From: Pisaster brevispinus | Lineage: Eukaryota; Echinodermata; Asteroidea; Forcipulatida; Asteriidae | Assembly (NCBI GenBank): GCA_023634235.1 | Contig: JAMKCF010000003.1 | Span: forward strand, 15,718,742 to 15,782,741 | DNA: 64,000 bases | Direction: 5' to 3' | Shown: positions 34,441 to 44,943 of the stretch, one piece after another | How positions within the stretch are numbered: the first letter of the stretch is position 1 | How the letters are laid out: each line of letters starts with the position of its first letter | Position numbers and translations under genes: made by a program | The notes under the pieces: model-generated | Seen by the model: only the letters and a program-made list of their open reading frames with translations | Told to the model about the DNA's origin: nothing | Database searches by the model: none

Positions 34441-35383
34441 GACCAAGCTGGACCATGATGGTGGCTACTGTATGAAGACACTCGCAGAGAGGACAATCTT
34501 TGGCCAAATCTGAATGAGTGGCTGCCGCTATGGCTGTGGCTGAATTGCTTGGGCTCATATTATGCTTTAAAGCATGTTCACATGATGATCAAGCCACATC
34601 CGCAGCAACTAACTCAGATACGGCCTTAGTTTAATGTTTACTCAAAAGGTTTTTATTGAATCCAACAAAATCCAATGCCATATTGTACAAGTAGCTTGGT
34701 ACTCGCATCAGTTGAGTTGATAAAATTGGCACGCCTTGCCTCGTGCCAAGCATTGTTTGTTTATCATGGAGAGTCAAATTCATTAAATTCAAGTACAAAA
34801 GGCCTACCCTTTGGATTTTGATGGTGTCAGAGTAGTTGGGAATACGGCTCCAAAGATGATACAGCTTTTGTAAAGAGTAACAAACAATCAAATCGTCTTA
34901 CCAAAATGCCAGTAATGTAAATTATATTTAAAGCACAATTTATGAAGTGTTTTGCTTGCCTTTTGACAATAAATGTGTGAAAATTTCAACAATGTAAAAG
35001 CAGGTTTCAGTGAAAGAGAATTAAGCTAAGGTCACCAAATTGGTCACAGACAAGTTTGAAATCATGGCAAGAAAAGCTTGGGCTTATTTATTTTATCGTG
35101 GAACACTGCTTTGTAAAACACTTGTTTGATGAAGGTAGAAAAACAGACAAAATTCTTTGACAAAAGTATGGTGTTATTTTGTACAGGTATCTAAGTATTT
35201 TGAGGTAAATATTCTAGGCCCCTCGTCTGTACAAGTGAGTCAAACTTTACCCATCGCTCAATAAGTATAATTCAAAGATGTGTGGTAGTTTTAAGTATTT
35301 GAGTACAACAAATACACAAAATGCATGTTTTAGCAAAATGCGCGAGCAGCACTTGACAAACAACGGCAGCAATCACGACACCA
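34441..35383. other. Conserved AT-rich stretch, unit 2
   Basis: Counterpart of 14441-15367. No gene seen; AATAAA is retained. Confidence 0.45.
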
Positions 35384-35524
35384 GGGCTTGGTTTCACAAA
35401 GAGCTATGATTAATCAATATCAATTTTAATTGCTAAGCAAAGTGCGATGTCACACTATAAATCACTATGGTAATACTGACAACTTATCTTAAGATGAGTC
35501 TTAGTGCTTTGTGAAACCGAGCCC
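35384..35524. mobile_element. 141-bp foldback element (MITE), unit 2
   Basis: Ortholog of 15368-15508, with left end GGGCTTGGTTTCACAAAG and right end CTTTGTGAAACCGAGCCC. Confidence 0.75.
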
Positions 35525-35548
35525 AGTAGGGGCCTACTCCTCACCCAG

Positions 35549-35720
35549 ACTAACACTGAACTAACTAACACTGCACTATCACTGCACTAACACTGCACTA
35601 ACACTGCACTAACACTGCACTAACACTGCACTAACACTGCACTAACACTGCACTAACACTGCACTAACACTGCACTAACACTGCACTAACTAACACTGCA
35701 CTAACTAACACTGCACTAAA
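35549..35720 (+). repeat. ACTAACACTGC minisatellite, 172 bp
   Basis: The most expanded of the three alleles, with a central run of perfect ACTAACACTGC units that looks recently amplified. Confidence 0.9.
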
Positions 35721-36093
35721 ACTTCATGCTTTAATTTAACCCTTGCACTAAAACCATAACAATCAGCGCAGTCAACAGCAAAAAAGTGAAGCATTATTTT
35801 ATTAAACATGCATTTTGTCTACTAGTGCTCAAAAACAATTTAATTTATACAGTAGATAATTTAATTATTGTAATTTTTGTAGTGTTTATTTACTGTAGTT
35901 TATCTGAGGTAATGAAACAGTAGAAAGCTCACATTAGCCACTTATAGTTAAAGAATAGACAATCTAAATATATGAAGAAAACAATTTAAATTGAAATGAA
36001 GATTTTTCTTTGCTAAGCTAGTTAAAATATAATGTCACCACCTTGCTGTCATTAGCCCTGTGTGCATTAGCAATCACTGACACTGTTTTTCAG

Positions 36094-36177
36094 GTACCAG
36101 ACTATTTTGGCATCCAGTCTCGGCTTGGTAAGGCAGTGTCGGAATTCCAGCTTCAGCAGTGGCTATGGCTGGATTAA
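36094..36177 (+). CDS. Possible terminal coding exon, unit 2
   Basis: Identical to 15991-16074. The acceptor here is TGTTTTTCAG rather than TGTTTCTCAG. Confidence 0.25.
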   Translation, partial: VPDYFGIQSRLGKAVSEFQLQQWLWLD

Positions 36178-36644
36178 GTCATTGTCGCTGCAGCCAATGG
36201 CCCCCATAGACCCCAGTCAATTGTTTCAGACATGGCTTTGCATTGACCTAAATAGACAAAACAAGATGGCTGCTCCATTATGATGAAGGTCTACAGCAAT
36301 ATATCAGTAATTAATGTCAAGCCTTAGATTAATATTAACACTGAAACATTTACTAGTTAATGTACTTTTAACTTGTAAAATGAATGATAATGTATATTAA
36401 ATTAATTGTGCATGGAACAGTTTCATCACCAGGCAAAATTCGCATAGCAACAAATTTACTGAACATTTTAATTGTTGTGTACACTGATGTGGTACCAAGT
36501 TAGTAAAATGATGATTTTTGAATTGCAACTGATGCATTTTTGTTGCTTTTTGATATGCTATGTAAAAAAGAAATTGTTCACTGTGGTGGGTAGGCCATAT
36601 TTTATGTTCAATGTGTATTACATCTGGTGTGGGTTTTAAATCCA

Positions 36645-36955
36645 GGGCCTAATTTCATAAAGCGACTTAAGCAGGAAATTTTGCTGAACAATATTCTATT
36701 TAGCAAAACTAAAGTGGAATACATTTGTTGTGCACACTGAATGTTACATAATATGTTGTACCAAGTTAGCAAAATGATGAATTTTGAGTTGCAAAAAGAG
36801 CGACTTAAGCAGGAAATTTTGCTGAACAATATTTTGCTTAGCAAATTTTAAGTAGAATACTTGCTAGTCAAAGATGGTATTTGGGTTGGTAATATTATTC
36901 TGGTAAGCAACACCTTGTTTGCGCTTAGTGCTTAAGCAGCTCTATGAAGTTGGGA
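36645..36955. mobile_element. Foldback element with internal duplication
   Basis: Imperfect inverted ends GGGCCTAATTTCATAAAGC and GCTCTATGAAGTTGGGA. The segment GCGACTTAAGCAGGAAATTT occurs twice (about 36661 and 36788), so part of the element has been tandemly copied. Unit 1 lacks the whole region; unit 3 keeps only one copy at 55251. Confidence 0.6.
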
Positions 36956-37754
36956 GGTTGTGTTGGGCAAGACATGTTCCTATAATTGCTACTGACACCC
37001 AGGAGTAAATGGGTACTGATAGGTTGAATAATAAGCAACACTGCACCCATTTGGTGCTGATACTGCATAGTTGAGATGTTTTCAGGAATGATTTAAGGCC
37101 CAATGAACATGGTTTAGAATGTAAGGCAGTTTGATTCTATTTTTAGGCGAATAATAAATATCTAAATTATACAACATATGTGTTATGATATTTAATTGTA
37201 TTAAATTTTGTATTTGAGATAATTTGTAGATTTTTTCCCCTCTGAAACAATTCAGATGAAGTCCTGGCCATCATTGTCAAATACCCTATGACATTTCATA
37301 ACTTTGTCCTCTGAGCCTCAGTTTGGTTACACTGGGCTGAATGGGAACAATATAACATGGCTGCCAGGGTTTGCCCTTAAATTTTTGTAGCTATAGCCAG
37401 ACAACTTGGATTGGAGAGAATTTTGACTGGTCCCAGTTGTTTTAAAGTTCTAGTATTTGGTCAGTGGACCATCAATGGCTGCACATAATGAAGTCTTTAC
37501 TTATGCATCAAGAAGTACTTACTTCATGTAATAATTTTATTGCAACTATTAGTTTTAATTAATTATCATGAGACTAATCAAGATAAATACAGATGAAAAA
37601 AACAATAAAGTTGAACAGAACTGAACAAAGGGTTGGCACCATATCCACATGCCTAGTGGGGCAATGGCCAACCCCCATTCTTTGTAACTGACTTTTTCTA
37701 ATGTGTAAGTTATTTCAAATGTTAAGATACCACCCCAATAATGATGATATTTAC

Positions 37755-38178
37755 AGGGGGGAGTGGCTTAACCAGACAATTTCATGGGGGCGGAAAGCGG
37801 AGGACAAAAATATATAGGGGGGGGGGGGTGCCTATGCAATGTATATCGATCCATTCGTGTGTGCTTATTTCTGAACTCATTAGGAGTGTGGAATAGGGCA
37901 CAATAATGATGATATTTACAAGAGGGCAGTGGCTTAACCTGATAATTTCATGGAGGGGGGGGGCATTGGCTTAACCAGACAATTTCATGGAGGGGGGGGG
38001 CATTGGTTTAACCAGACAATTTCATGGAGGGGGGAGTGGCTTAACCAGACAATTTTATTGGGGCGGAAAGCGGGGGACAAATATGGAGGGGGGCTATACA
38101 ATGTATATCAAGCCATTCAATTGTGCTTATTTCTTAACTCATTGGGGGTGTGGAATAGGGCGCCCCCTTTTGCCACTG
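37755..38178. repeat. CAGTGGCTTAACC array, unit 3
   Basis: Starts at about 37762, 37926, 37970, 38004 and 38034, the highest count of the four units, including three in quick succession around 37970-38050. Ends TTTTGCCACTG. Confidence 0.7.
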
Positions 38179-39034
38179 TAGGGGTGGGGGTAAATAAATA
38201 CAAACTTTGAGGATTGGTAATTATTTTAAAACAGCAGCAGCGTAACTGGTTATTTTTTAGGGACGGATATTTTAGTTGTGTCCTGAATTTTGATGATATT
38301 CAATACAAAGGATTAAATTTTACCTTTTGATTGACACAAAAAATTCTCTTTGGTGTGTACAGTCCCGTCTGCTTTTGAAAACCAATGACGTCATGTTTTA
38401 AATTTTGTCTGGAAAGAGAAGAGAATGAAATGAAAATTGAAACAAGGCTGGAGATTTTTTTCCCATTTTTTAAAGATTATACCTAGCGGAAAATGACTTC
38501 GACCTTAGAGCTCTTCTTTAATGCAAGTATTAAACATACAGACATGATGGTGTAAATTTTGTAGCTTGTGAGCAACTTGATGGCAGTAGTGGAGGTGTAC
38601 GTAAAGATTACTTAACAAAGAAACTTATGACGGGATAGTATATTAGGGTGTTTAGTTTTATTTACTTTAACAAAATGTGATGGTGAAAAATTCTTTAGTT
38701 CGCAAAAATGGAAAAGAAATAAACAGATCATCACACACGAACTCAGTTGGTATTTGTATTTTTGTTTATCAAATGTTTTGTTGTATATGTTTAGTGTTTC
38801 TAAAAAAGAAACACATTTTTATTAATGAATTTAACTTTCTCACGTATAGTTGTCCAGACTATGTGGTATTCCTTATTGTTGGAAATATGGATTTGTATTA
38901 GAACAATGCTAAAGGATTTGAGGAAAGAAAATGTTGTTATGTCAGTGCAACAAATCAATCCAATGATTTGTTTTAAATGCCCCATACAATCCTAAATGTA
39001 TGTTTGCAGACAGTTGTATGGACAGTTTGCAGTG

Positions 39035-39520
39035 CTGCCCCCCCCCGAACAGACCCCCTACCCCCCCGAACAGACCCCCTACCCCCCCCCCCCGGATACA
39101 GAAAGTGCCTCCAGGAAATCCCCCCCCCCCCATTTCAGGAAGTGACCCCCGCCCGTGCATAAGTGCCCTAAGAAAAAGCTCACATATAGAAATTACAGTG
39201 CCCCCCCCCCCACCCATACAGAAAGTGGCCCCAGGCCCCGGGAGGAGACCACATACAGGAAGCTCCCAAAGGAAGAGCCCCCCCCCCCAGTAACGTGCCC
39301 ACATCTGGGAAGAGCCCCGGTAAGAAAAGCCCACTTACAGGAAGCCCCCACCTCAACCCTACCCCTGGAAGAGTCCATAGGCCTACACAGGAAGGCGCCC
39401 CCCCCCCCACCCCAGCACCCCCAGAAAGAGCCACACGAGGTGCCTCTGACAGGTGCCATTAGGTAAGTGCCCCTCAGAAAGAGCCCACAGGCAGTGCCCC
39501 AAGGAAGAAACCCAGGAAAT
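39035..39520. repeat. C-rich minisatellite, S block 3a
   Basis: Carries a local duplication CCCGAACAGACCCCCTA x2 near 39050-39080 that is absent elsewhere. Confidence 0.7.
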
Positions 39521-39614
39521 GCACTGCTCAATTGATCCATTCGGAATAAATAGTTGGGACTATGGTGAAATGTTGTCACCCATTAAAACGAATGTAACAA
39601 ATTTATAACTTTGT

Positions 39615-39849
39615 CACTAGAGGGCGGTACATAAGATGAGTGGTACTCCCAAACGTCTCCTTTCTTTTTTAAGTTTAACGTTAAATATTATATCGTTTAT
39701 CTCCAACAGTTCAGTTAAAAGTTGAGTGAGGTAAAAAACCTTATATTGTGGTGTCAGTAAGGAAAGAGCAGTGGATGCTTGACTTGTTGAGAACTCTTTG
39801 GGGCATGTTCAAGAAGTAATACATTATAACTTGTCACTAGAGGGCGGTA
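39615..39849 (+). promoter_or_regulatory. Two perfect CTCF-like motifs, S block 3a
   Basis: CACTAGAGGGCGGTA at 39615-39629 and 39835-39849, 220 bp apart and in the same orientation, exactly the spacing of the pair in block 1a (2357 and 2577). Confidence 0.4.
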
Positions 39850-40220
39850 TATAAGATGAGTGGTACTCCCAAACACCCATCACTTCAGAAAATAATAATT
39901 ATGTATGTACAAGTAACTTGTTGTTAAGAGTTGTTTGAAAAAGAGAAGTATTCCTAAAAGGCCGACAAAAACAGCAGAAATGTTATGAAACTTTAAAATG
40001 GCTTCCTCTTTTTTTTTTGAACGAGTTTAACCCACTCCATTCTAAATAAGGTCATTGACTGAACAGACGAAGCTTTTTTTTTCAATGTGGGAGTGATTTG
40101 TAACCGCTGAAACTGGTTGAAACTGGTTGAAACTGTTTGTTTTTTTGGTGGGGCGGGGCGGGAGGGGGGTTGGCATGTGATCAATTATACAGTCATAGAA
40201 TTTGTGGCAATATAAAAACA

Positions 40221-40277
40221 GTGTTAGAGCGCCGGTACGTTAATCCGGAGGTCGTTGGTTCAAGTCCCGCTCCAGTC
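40221..40277 (+). tRNA. Truncated tRNA-Asn-like pseudogene, S block 3a
   Basis: GTGTTAGAGC start, ACGTTAA anticodon loop (GTT) and GGTTCAAGTCC B-box; no 5' acceptor arm. Confidence 0.55.
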
Positions 40278-41319
40278 AATGTTTCTTTGTTCAAGCCCAA
40301 ATTCTTTAAAATAAAAGAGACGAGCACCTTACCCATGAGACAGATCTGACAGTTTAATGTGAAATTGGGGCACAGATGTTAAAGATAGGAGATAAGTTGA
40401 GAAAGTTTGGTACAGTTCAACCTGCTATTTTAGAGCTATTATTCACTATGTTATGAGTCAATGTAAACGATGAGGGAAATGTATGCGGACAGTAATTTGA
40501 GTTGTTGATGTAGTCCTGACACTATGTGGGAAATCTGAAGAGGGGAGCGCCAGTTTATTGCAATGTGGTAGAATAAGTGGGGAAGAGAGGTAGAGGGAGT
40601 CTGTTCAAAGAGGGGCCCCAAGGTCAATTCGTTTTCCAATAGATAGAGTGCATATGAAAACGGGGAGCAAAAAAAATATCAAGTCTAAAACCTGAGCTAA
40701 AACAGCATAAAATGTCATTGTATTTTATACTTTTCCAGTGCGAATTTTTACAACATCCAAAAACAACCAATGACGTCACATTTGACCTTAGAGCTCTTCT
40801 TTAACGCAAGTATTAAACATACAAACATGATTGTGTAAATTTTGTAGCTTGTGAGCAACTTGATGGCAGTAGTGGAGGTAAAGATTACTTAACAAAGAAA
40901 CTTATGACGGGATAGTATATCAGGGTGTTTAGTTTTATTTTCTTTTACAAAATGTGATGGTGACAAATTCTTTAGTTCGCAAAAACGGAAAAGAAATAAA
41001 CAGCTCATCACACACGAACTCAGTTGGTATTTGTATTTTTGTTAATCAAATGTTTTGGTGTATATGATTTGTGTTTCTCAAAAAACAAAAAGTTTTTTTT
41101 TAATTAATTTAACTTTCTCACATATAGTTGTCCAAACTATGTGGTATTCCTTATTGTTGGAAATATGGATTTGTATTAGAACAATGCTAAAGGATTTGAG
41201 GAAAGAAAATGTTGTTATGTCAGTGCAACAAATCAATCCAATGATTTGTTTTAAATGCCCCGTACAATCCTAAATGTATGTTTGCAGACAGTTGTATGGA
41301 CAGTTTGCAGTGCTGCCCA

Positions 41320-41780
41320 CCCCCCCCCCGAACAGACCACATACAGGAACTTCCCCAGGAAGTGCCCCCCCCCCGATACAGAAAGTGCCTCCAGGAGGTG
41401 CCCCCCCCCCCATTTCAGGAAGTGACCCCCCGCCCGTGCTCAAGAAAGAGCTCACATATATAAATTACAGTGCCCCCCCCATACAGAAAGTGGCCACAGA
41501 CCACATACAGGAAGCTCCCAAAGGAAGAGCCCCCCCCTCCCAGTAACTTGCCCACATCTGGGAAGAGCCCCGGTAAGAAAAGCCCACTTACAGGAAGCCC
41601 CCACGTCAACCCTACCCCCAGAAGAGTCCATAGGCCTACACAGGAAGAGCCTCCCCCTCCTGAATAATATCCAGGAAATACACCCAGAGAGAGCCACATG
41701 AGGTGCCTCTGACAGGTGCCATTAGGTAAGTGCCCCTCAGAAAGAGCCCACAGGAAGTGCCTCCAAGAAGAACCCAGGAA
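41320..41780. repeat. C-rich minisatellite, S block 3b
   Basis: Shorter C runs than elsewhere (many interrupted by T, for example GCCTCCCCCTCCTG), so less able to slip. Confidence 0.7.
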
Positions 41781-41876
41781 ATGCACTGCTCAATTGATCC
41801 ATTTGAAATAAATAGTTGGGATTATGGTGAAATTTTGTCACCCATTAAAACGAATGTAACCAAATTATAACTTCGT

Positions 41877-42127
41877 CGCTAGAGGGCGGTATATGAGATT
41901 AATGGTACTCCCAAACGTCTCCTTTCTTTTTTAAGTTTAACGTTAAATATTGAATCGTTTATCTCCACCAGTTCAGTTAAAAGTTGAGTGATGTAAAAAA
42001 CCTTATATTGTGGTGTCAGTAAGGAAAGAGACATTGGATGCTTGACTTGTTGAGAACTCTTTGGGTCATGTTCAAGAAGTGCTAAGTTGTGCATGGGTAC
42101 ATTATAACTTGTCATTAGAGGGCGGTA
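41877..42127 (+). promoter_or_regulatory. Two near-consensus CTCF-like motifs, S block 3b
   Basis: CGCTAGAGGGCGGTA (41877-41891) and CATTAGAGGGCGGTA (42113-42127), each one base away from the common form. Confidence 0.3.
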
Positions 42128-42889
42128 TATAAGATGAGTGGTACTCCCAAACACCCATCACTTCAAAAAATAATGTGGTACAAGTAACTTGTTGTTAAGA
42201 GTTGTTTGAAAAAGAGAAGTAGACCTAAAAGGCCTACAAGAACAGCAGAAATGTTAGCAAACCTTAAAATGGCTTCCTCTTTTTCTTTTGAACGACTTAA
42301 ACGCACTCCATTCTAAATAAGGTAATTGACTGAACAGACGAAGCATTTTTTCAGGGGAGCGATTTGCAACCGCTGAAACTGGTTTAAACTGGTTGAAACT
42401 GTTTTTTTTTGGGGGGGTTGGCATGTGAACAATTATACGCGCATAGAATTTGTGGCAATACAGAAACATTGTCTAGGTGGGCTTGACCAATAAACGCGCT
42501 CTACTTGGTGTGTGTGGGTGGGGCTTGGATGTAATGGCCGAAGCCGATGCGTTTGCGAGCAAAAGACAGCCGTATGGCACAAAATCATGTTTTTATTTTA
42601 AAAACATTGATTGGAAAGTCAAAAACAACAAAAACTACAACATCAAAAGTTGCTAAACACAAAATTTGTTCAAGTCAATTCATCACAAACGACCTGAAGT
42701 TTGGATATGTATTTTCTCTCACATTAATAAGAATCTGTAATTAAAAAAAAAAACCAAAATGAATAAGTTATTGTAAACTGCTCAACCAGAATAGCTTATG
42801 CCTCCCCCTCATTTGTTCTCGCCCCTGGAATAAATTAATTCAGTCTTCCAGGATAGCGACTTTTAGTCAACAAGTTAATTCTGTGCATT

Positions 42890-43470
42890 CATTGGACAAG
42901 GGCTCACTGTGGAATGTCACCTCATTTAAGATCTTCATTATTATGCAAATTATAAGGAGTTTTGCGCTTTTTTTCGAAGCGCCATTGCGGCCAGTGACCG
43001 CATGTATTCTTCACCGTGTCGCGCACAGGAGCAGCATGCCGTACATCTCGGCTCTAACTTGGATTTGGACGTCGTGTTTTTCTGATGAACTTTACCTGTA
43101 AATTTGTCGAAATTCTTACCATGGCAAGTCATGTGCATTCACAAAATTTTCGACAATAACTGTAGCTCGTTTGGAACCAGTTTGGCCGAGATTTGAAGTA
43201 GGCCTACAAGACAAAAATTATGAAACTTTGTACATTTTTGTCACGGATGGCTAGAAAGTTTTTATCAAAAACTGCAGTCTTCAACACAATGTTCACTGTT
43301 GAGCCCTCCACGAAGTTCTCCAGTTCCGACAACAGACTTTGAAAGCAAATGATAACTTCGAAGTTGAGTTTGTGAGTGGCTGAGTAAGCTCCGCTGAACT
43401 GCGGTAGACTGCAGTGTAAAAACTGCACAACCAAAGCCGAACACATCGAGCCATTGAAAGTAAGGCTTAG
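42890..43470 (+). promoter_or_regulatory. Possible promoter and first-exon block, unit 3 (altered)
   Basis: Octamer ATGCAAAT present at 42943-42950. Candidate start codon is ACC (43430). The exon/donor junction reads GAAA|GTAAGG at 43459/43460, having lost the exonic G. Confidence 0.25.
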
Positions 43471-43749
43471 GAACAACATGGGGGGGGGGTCGTCATCCCG
43501 CCAAAACAATCTTTAGTTTCGTCTGAATAAAATATTTAGTGCATACACTCTAAAATTTAATTTGTCAAATTGACTAAAACAAAATTGTCCTGCGCAATGT
43601 CTCATACGACTTACTAAAACAAGTCAAATGAAGGCCATGACTAGTAAAAATTTGTCAGATCCGACTTGAAAATATTTGTCGTGTGACAAGAGGAGAAACC
43701 TGTCTCATACGACTAATCTATAGTCAAGTGACTTTCGCGCTTAGTAACC

Positions 43750-43889
43750 CAATGTCTGACTAATTACACATTAGTCATTAAAAAAATTAGCTGCAACAAA
43801 TTAAAACTAGTCATATAAGCCAATGTCTGACTAAATACACATTAGTCATTAAAAAAAAATAGCTGCAACAAATTAAAACTAGTCATATC
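43750..43889. repeat. 71-bp tandem duplication inside the unit 3 element
   Basis: CAATGTCTGACTAA begins at 43750 and again at 43821; both copies continue to ATTAAAACTAGTCATAT. Confidence 0.85.
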
Positions 43890-43915
43890 AAAACCTGACA
43901 ACACATTAGTAACAG

Positions 43916-44055
43916 CAGTGGCAAATCCCAGGGAACTGGACGGGGGGGGGGGACACTGCTGGCTTTTGGTAAATGAGGTTGAAGAGGGATCACAAGAAAG
44001 CTGAATGTGAAGGGTATTGCGGAACCACAAATGCTGCTCCTGGGATTTGCCAGTG
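43916..44055. mobile_element. 140-bp nested inverted-repeat element (MITE)
   Basis: CAGTGGCAAATCCCAGG at the left and CCTGGGATTTGCCAGTG at the right, inverted with one mismatch, inside the 2.27 kb element. Contains a poly-G run. Being nested, it is younger than its host element or was carried in with it. Confidence 0.75.
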
Positions 44056-44619
44056 GGTCTGATGATAATGGATGATCATATACTCAAGCCTGTAAGAAAG
44101 ACAATAGGACAAATGATTCAACATTTCATAAAAGTAGTTTAATAAATAAAATTCACTGCTCTTTCAACTGCAACAATACAAATCACATTATTCTAAAAGT
44201 AAATTGGATCAATACAACTATGGCAAATTCAACTTCATCAGTACAAATCACATAGATTAAAAAACAAATAAACAAATAAAAACTACAAATTCAATTACCA
44301 ATGACGGGACCAATATTTACAATGTCAAGTCAACAAATTGTACAGCACCGAAGGGTTGTTTCTCCAGAAAGTGCGATAAAATTGAGATTTTACTTCATTA
44401 CATTATTAGACCAACCTATTACAAGCCCCCATCCCCCTACTGTACAATACAAGTAGCTCTCCAATGCTGCACTATTCGAATGTGGATGTAACAAGTAAAC
44501 TCATACAAACTTGAAGTTTTAAGTGTGGAACCTTCTTTACAATGCAATAAACGTTCAGCAAAAGGACAAGTCAAGGTGTCCAACAGACTGATGCAGACCT
44601 GGGCCCAGTTTCATATATT

Positions 44620-44943
44620 TTAACACCCTATGATGTTAATTTTGAATCTTTTTGGGGTATCTATATCTGGCAACACCCTGGTGTCAATTTTAACACCCCA
44701 GTTTAGCAGTGCAGGCTTCAAATTATCCTGAATGTTTAGAATTACCTTCTGGTAGAATGTCAAAAAAAAATAAGACAGGAAGGGTGGGCCAGGTTGAAGA
44801 CATAAAATCCTGCAAGATACATGCTGATAGCGGACAGCAGGTCTTCAGAAGAACACACAACAACACCATCAATTTCAAGATGAAATGAAGTCGAGTTGAC
44901 TCGTTCCATCCCCTTGAATTATGATAGATGGTCTTCCCTCTGA
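44620..44943 (-). pseudogene. Broken C-terminal fragment of an uncharacterised repeated protein family
   Basis: On the minus strand an acceptor TAATTACAG is followed by SEGRPSIIIQGDGTSQLDF; after a frame change comes EIDGVVVCSSEDLLSA, then FYVFNLAHP; after a second frame change at a run of nine T comes LTFYQKVILNI, then QDNLKPALLNWGVK and a stop. This order (EIDG..V, then YVFNL.YP, then LTF.QKV) is what I remember from the C-termini of a multi-copy animal protein family, some members labelled SAM-domain protein 3-like. Two frameshifts mean this copy is not functional. Family name is from memory and unverified. Confidence 0.5.

Larger units (their letters stand above)
16374..37575 (+). repeat. 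Tandem duplication unit 2 (21,202 bp as assembled)
   Basis: The longest unit because it carries three S blocks instead of two and because about 668 bp around the N gap is probably counted twice. Otherwise it has the same module order as unit 1. Its right end (36467-37575) is complete, unlike that of unit 1. Confidence 0.9.
38501..40783 (+). repeat. S block copy 3a
   Basis: Closest to copy 1a: same order and same shared variants such as GCCCTAAGAAAAAGCTC in the C-rich part, suggesting units 1 and 3 share a more recent history in this module than either does with unit 2. Confidence 0.8.
40784..42478 (+). repeat. S block copy 3b
   Basis: Carries an a-type C-rich stretch (41320-41780), unlike copy 1b. 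The tRNA-like part is replaced by a direct join to the GCTTGACCAATAAACGCGC module. Confidence 0.8.
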
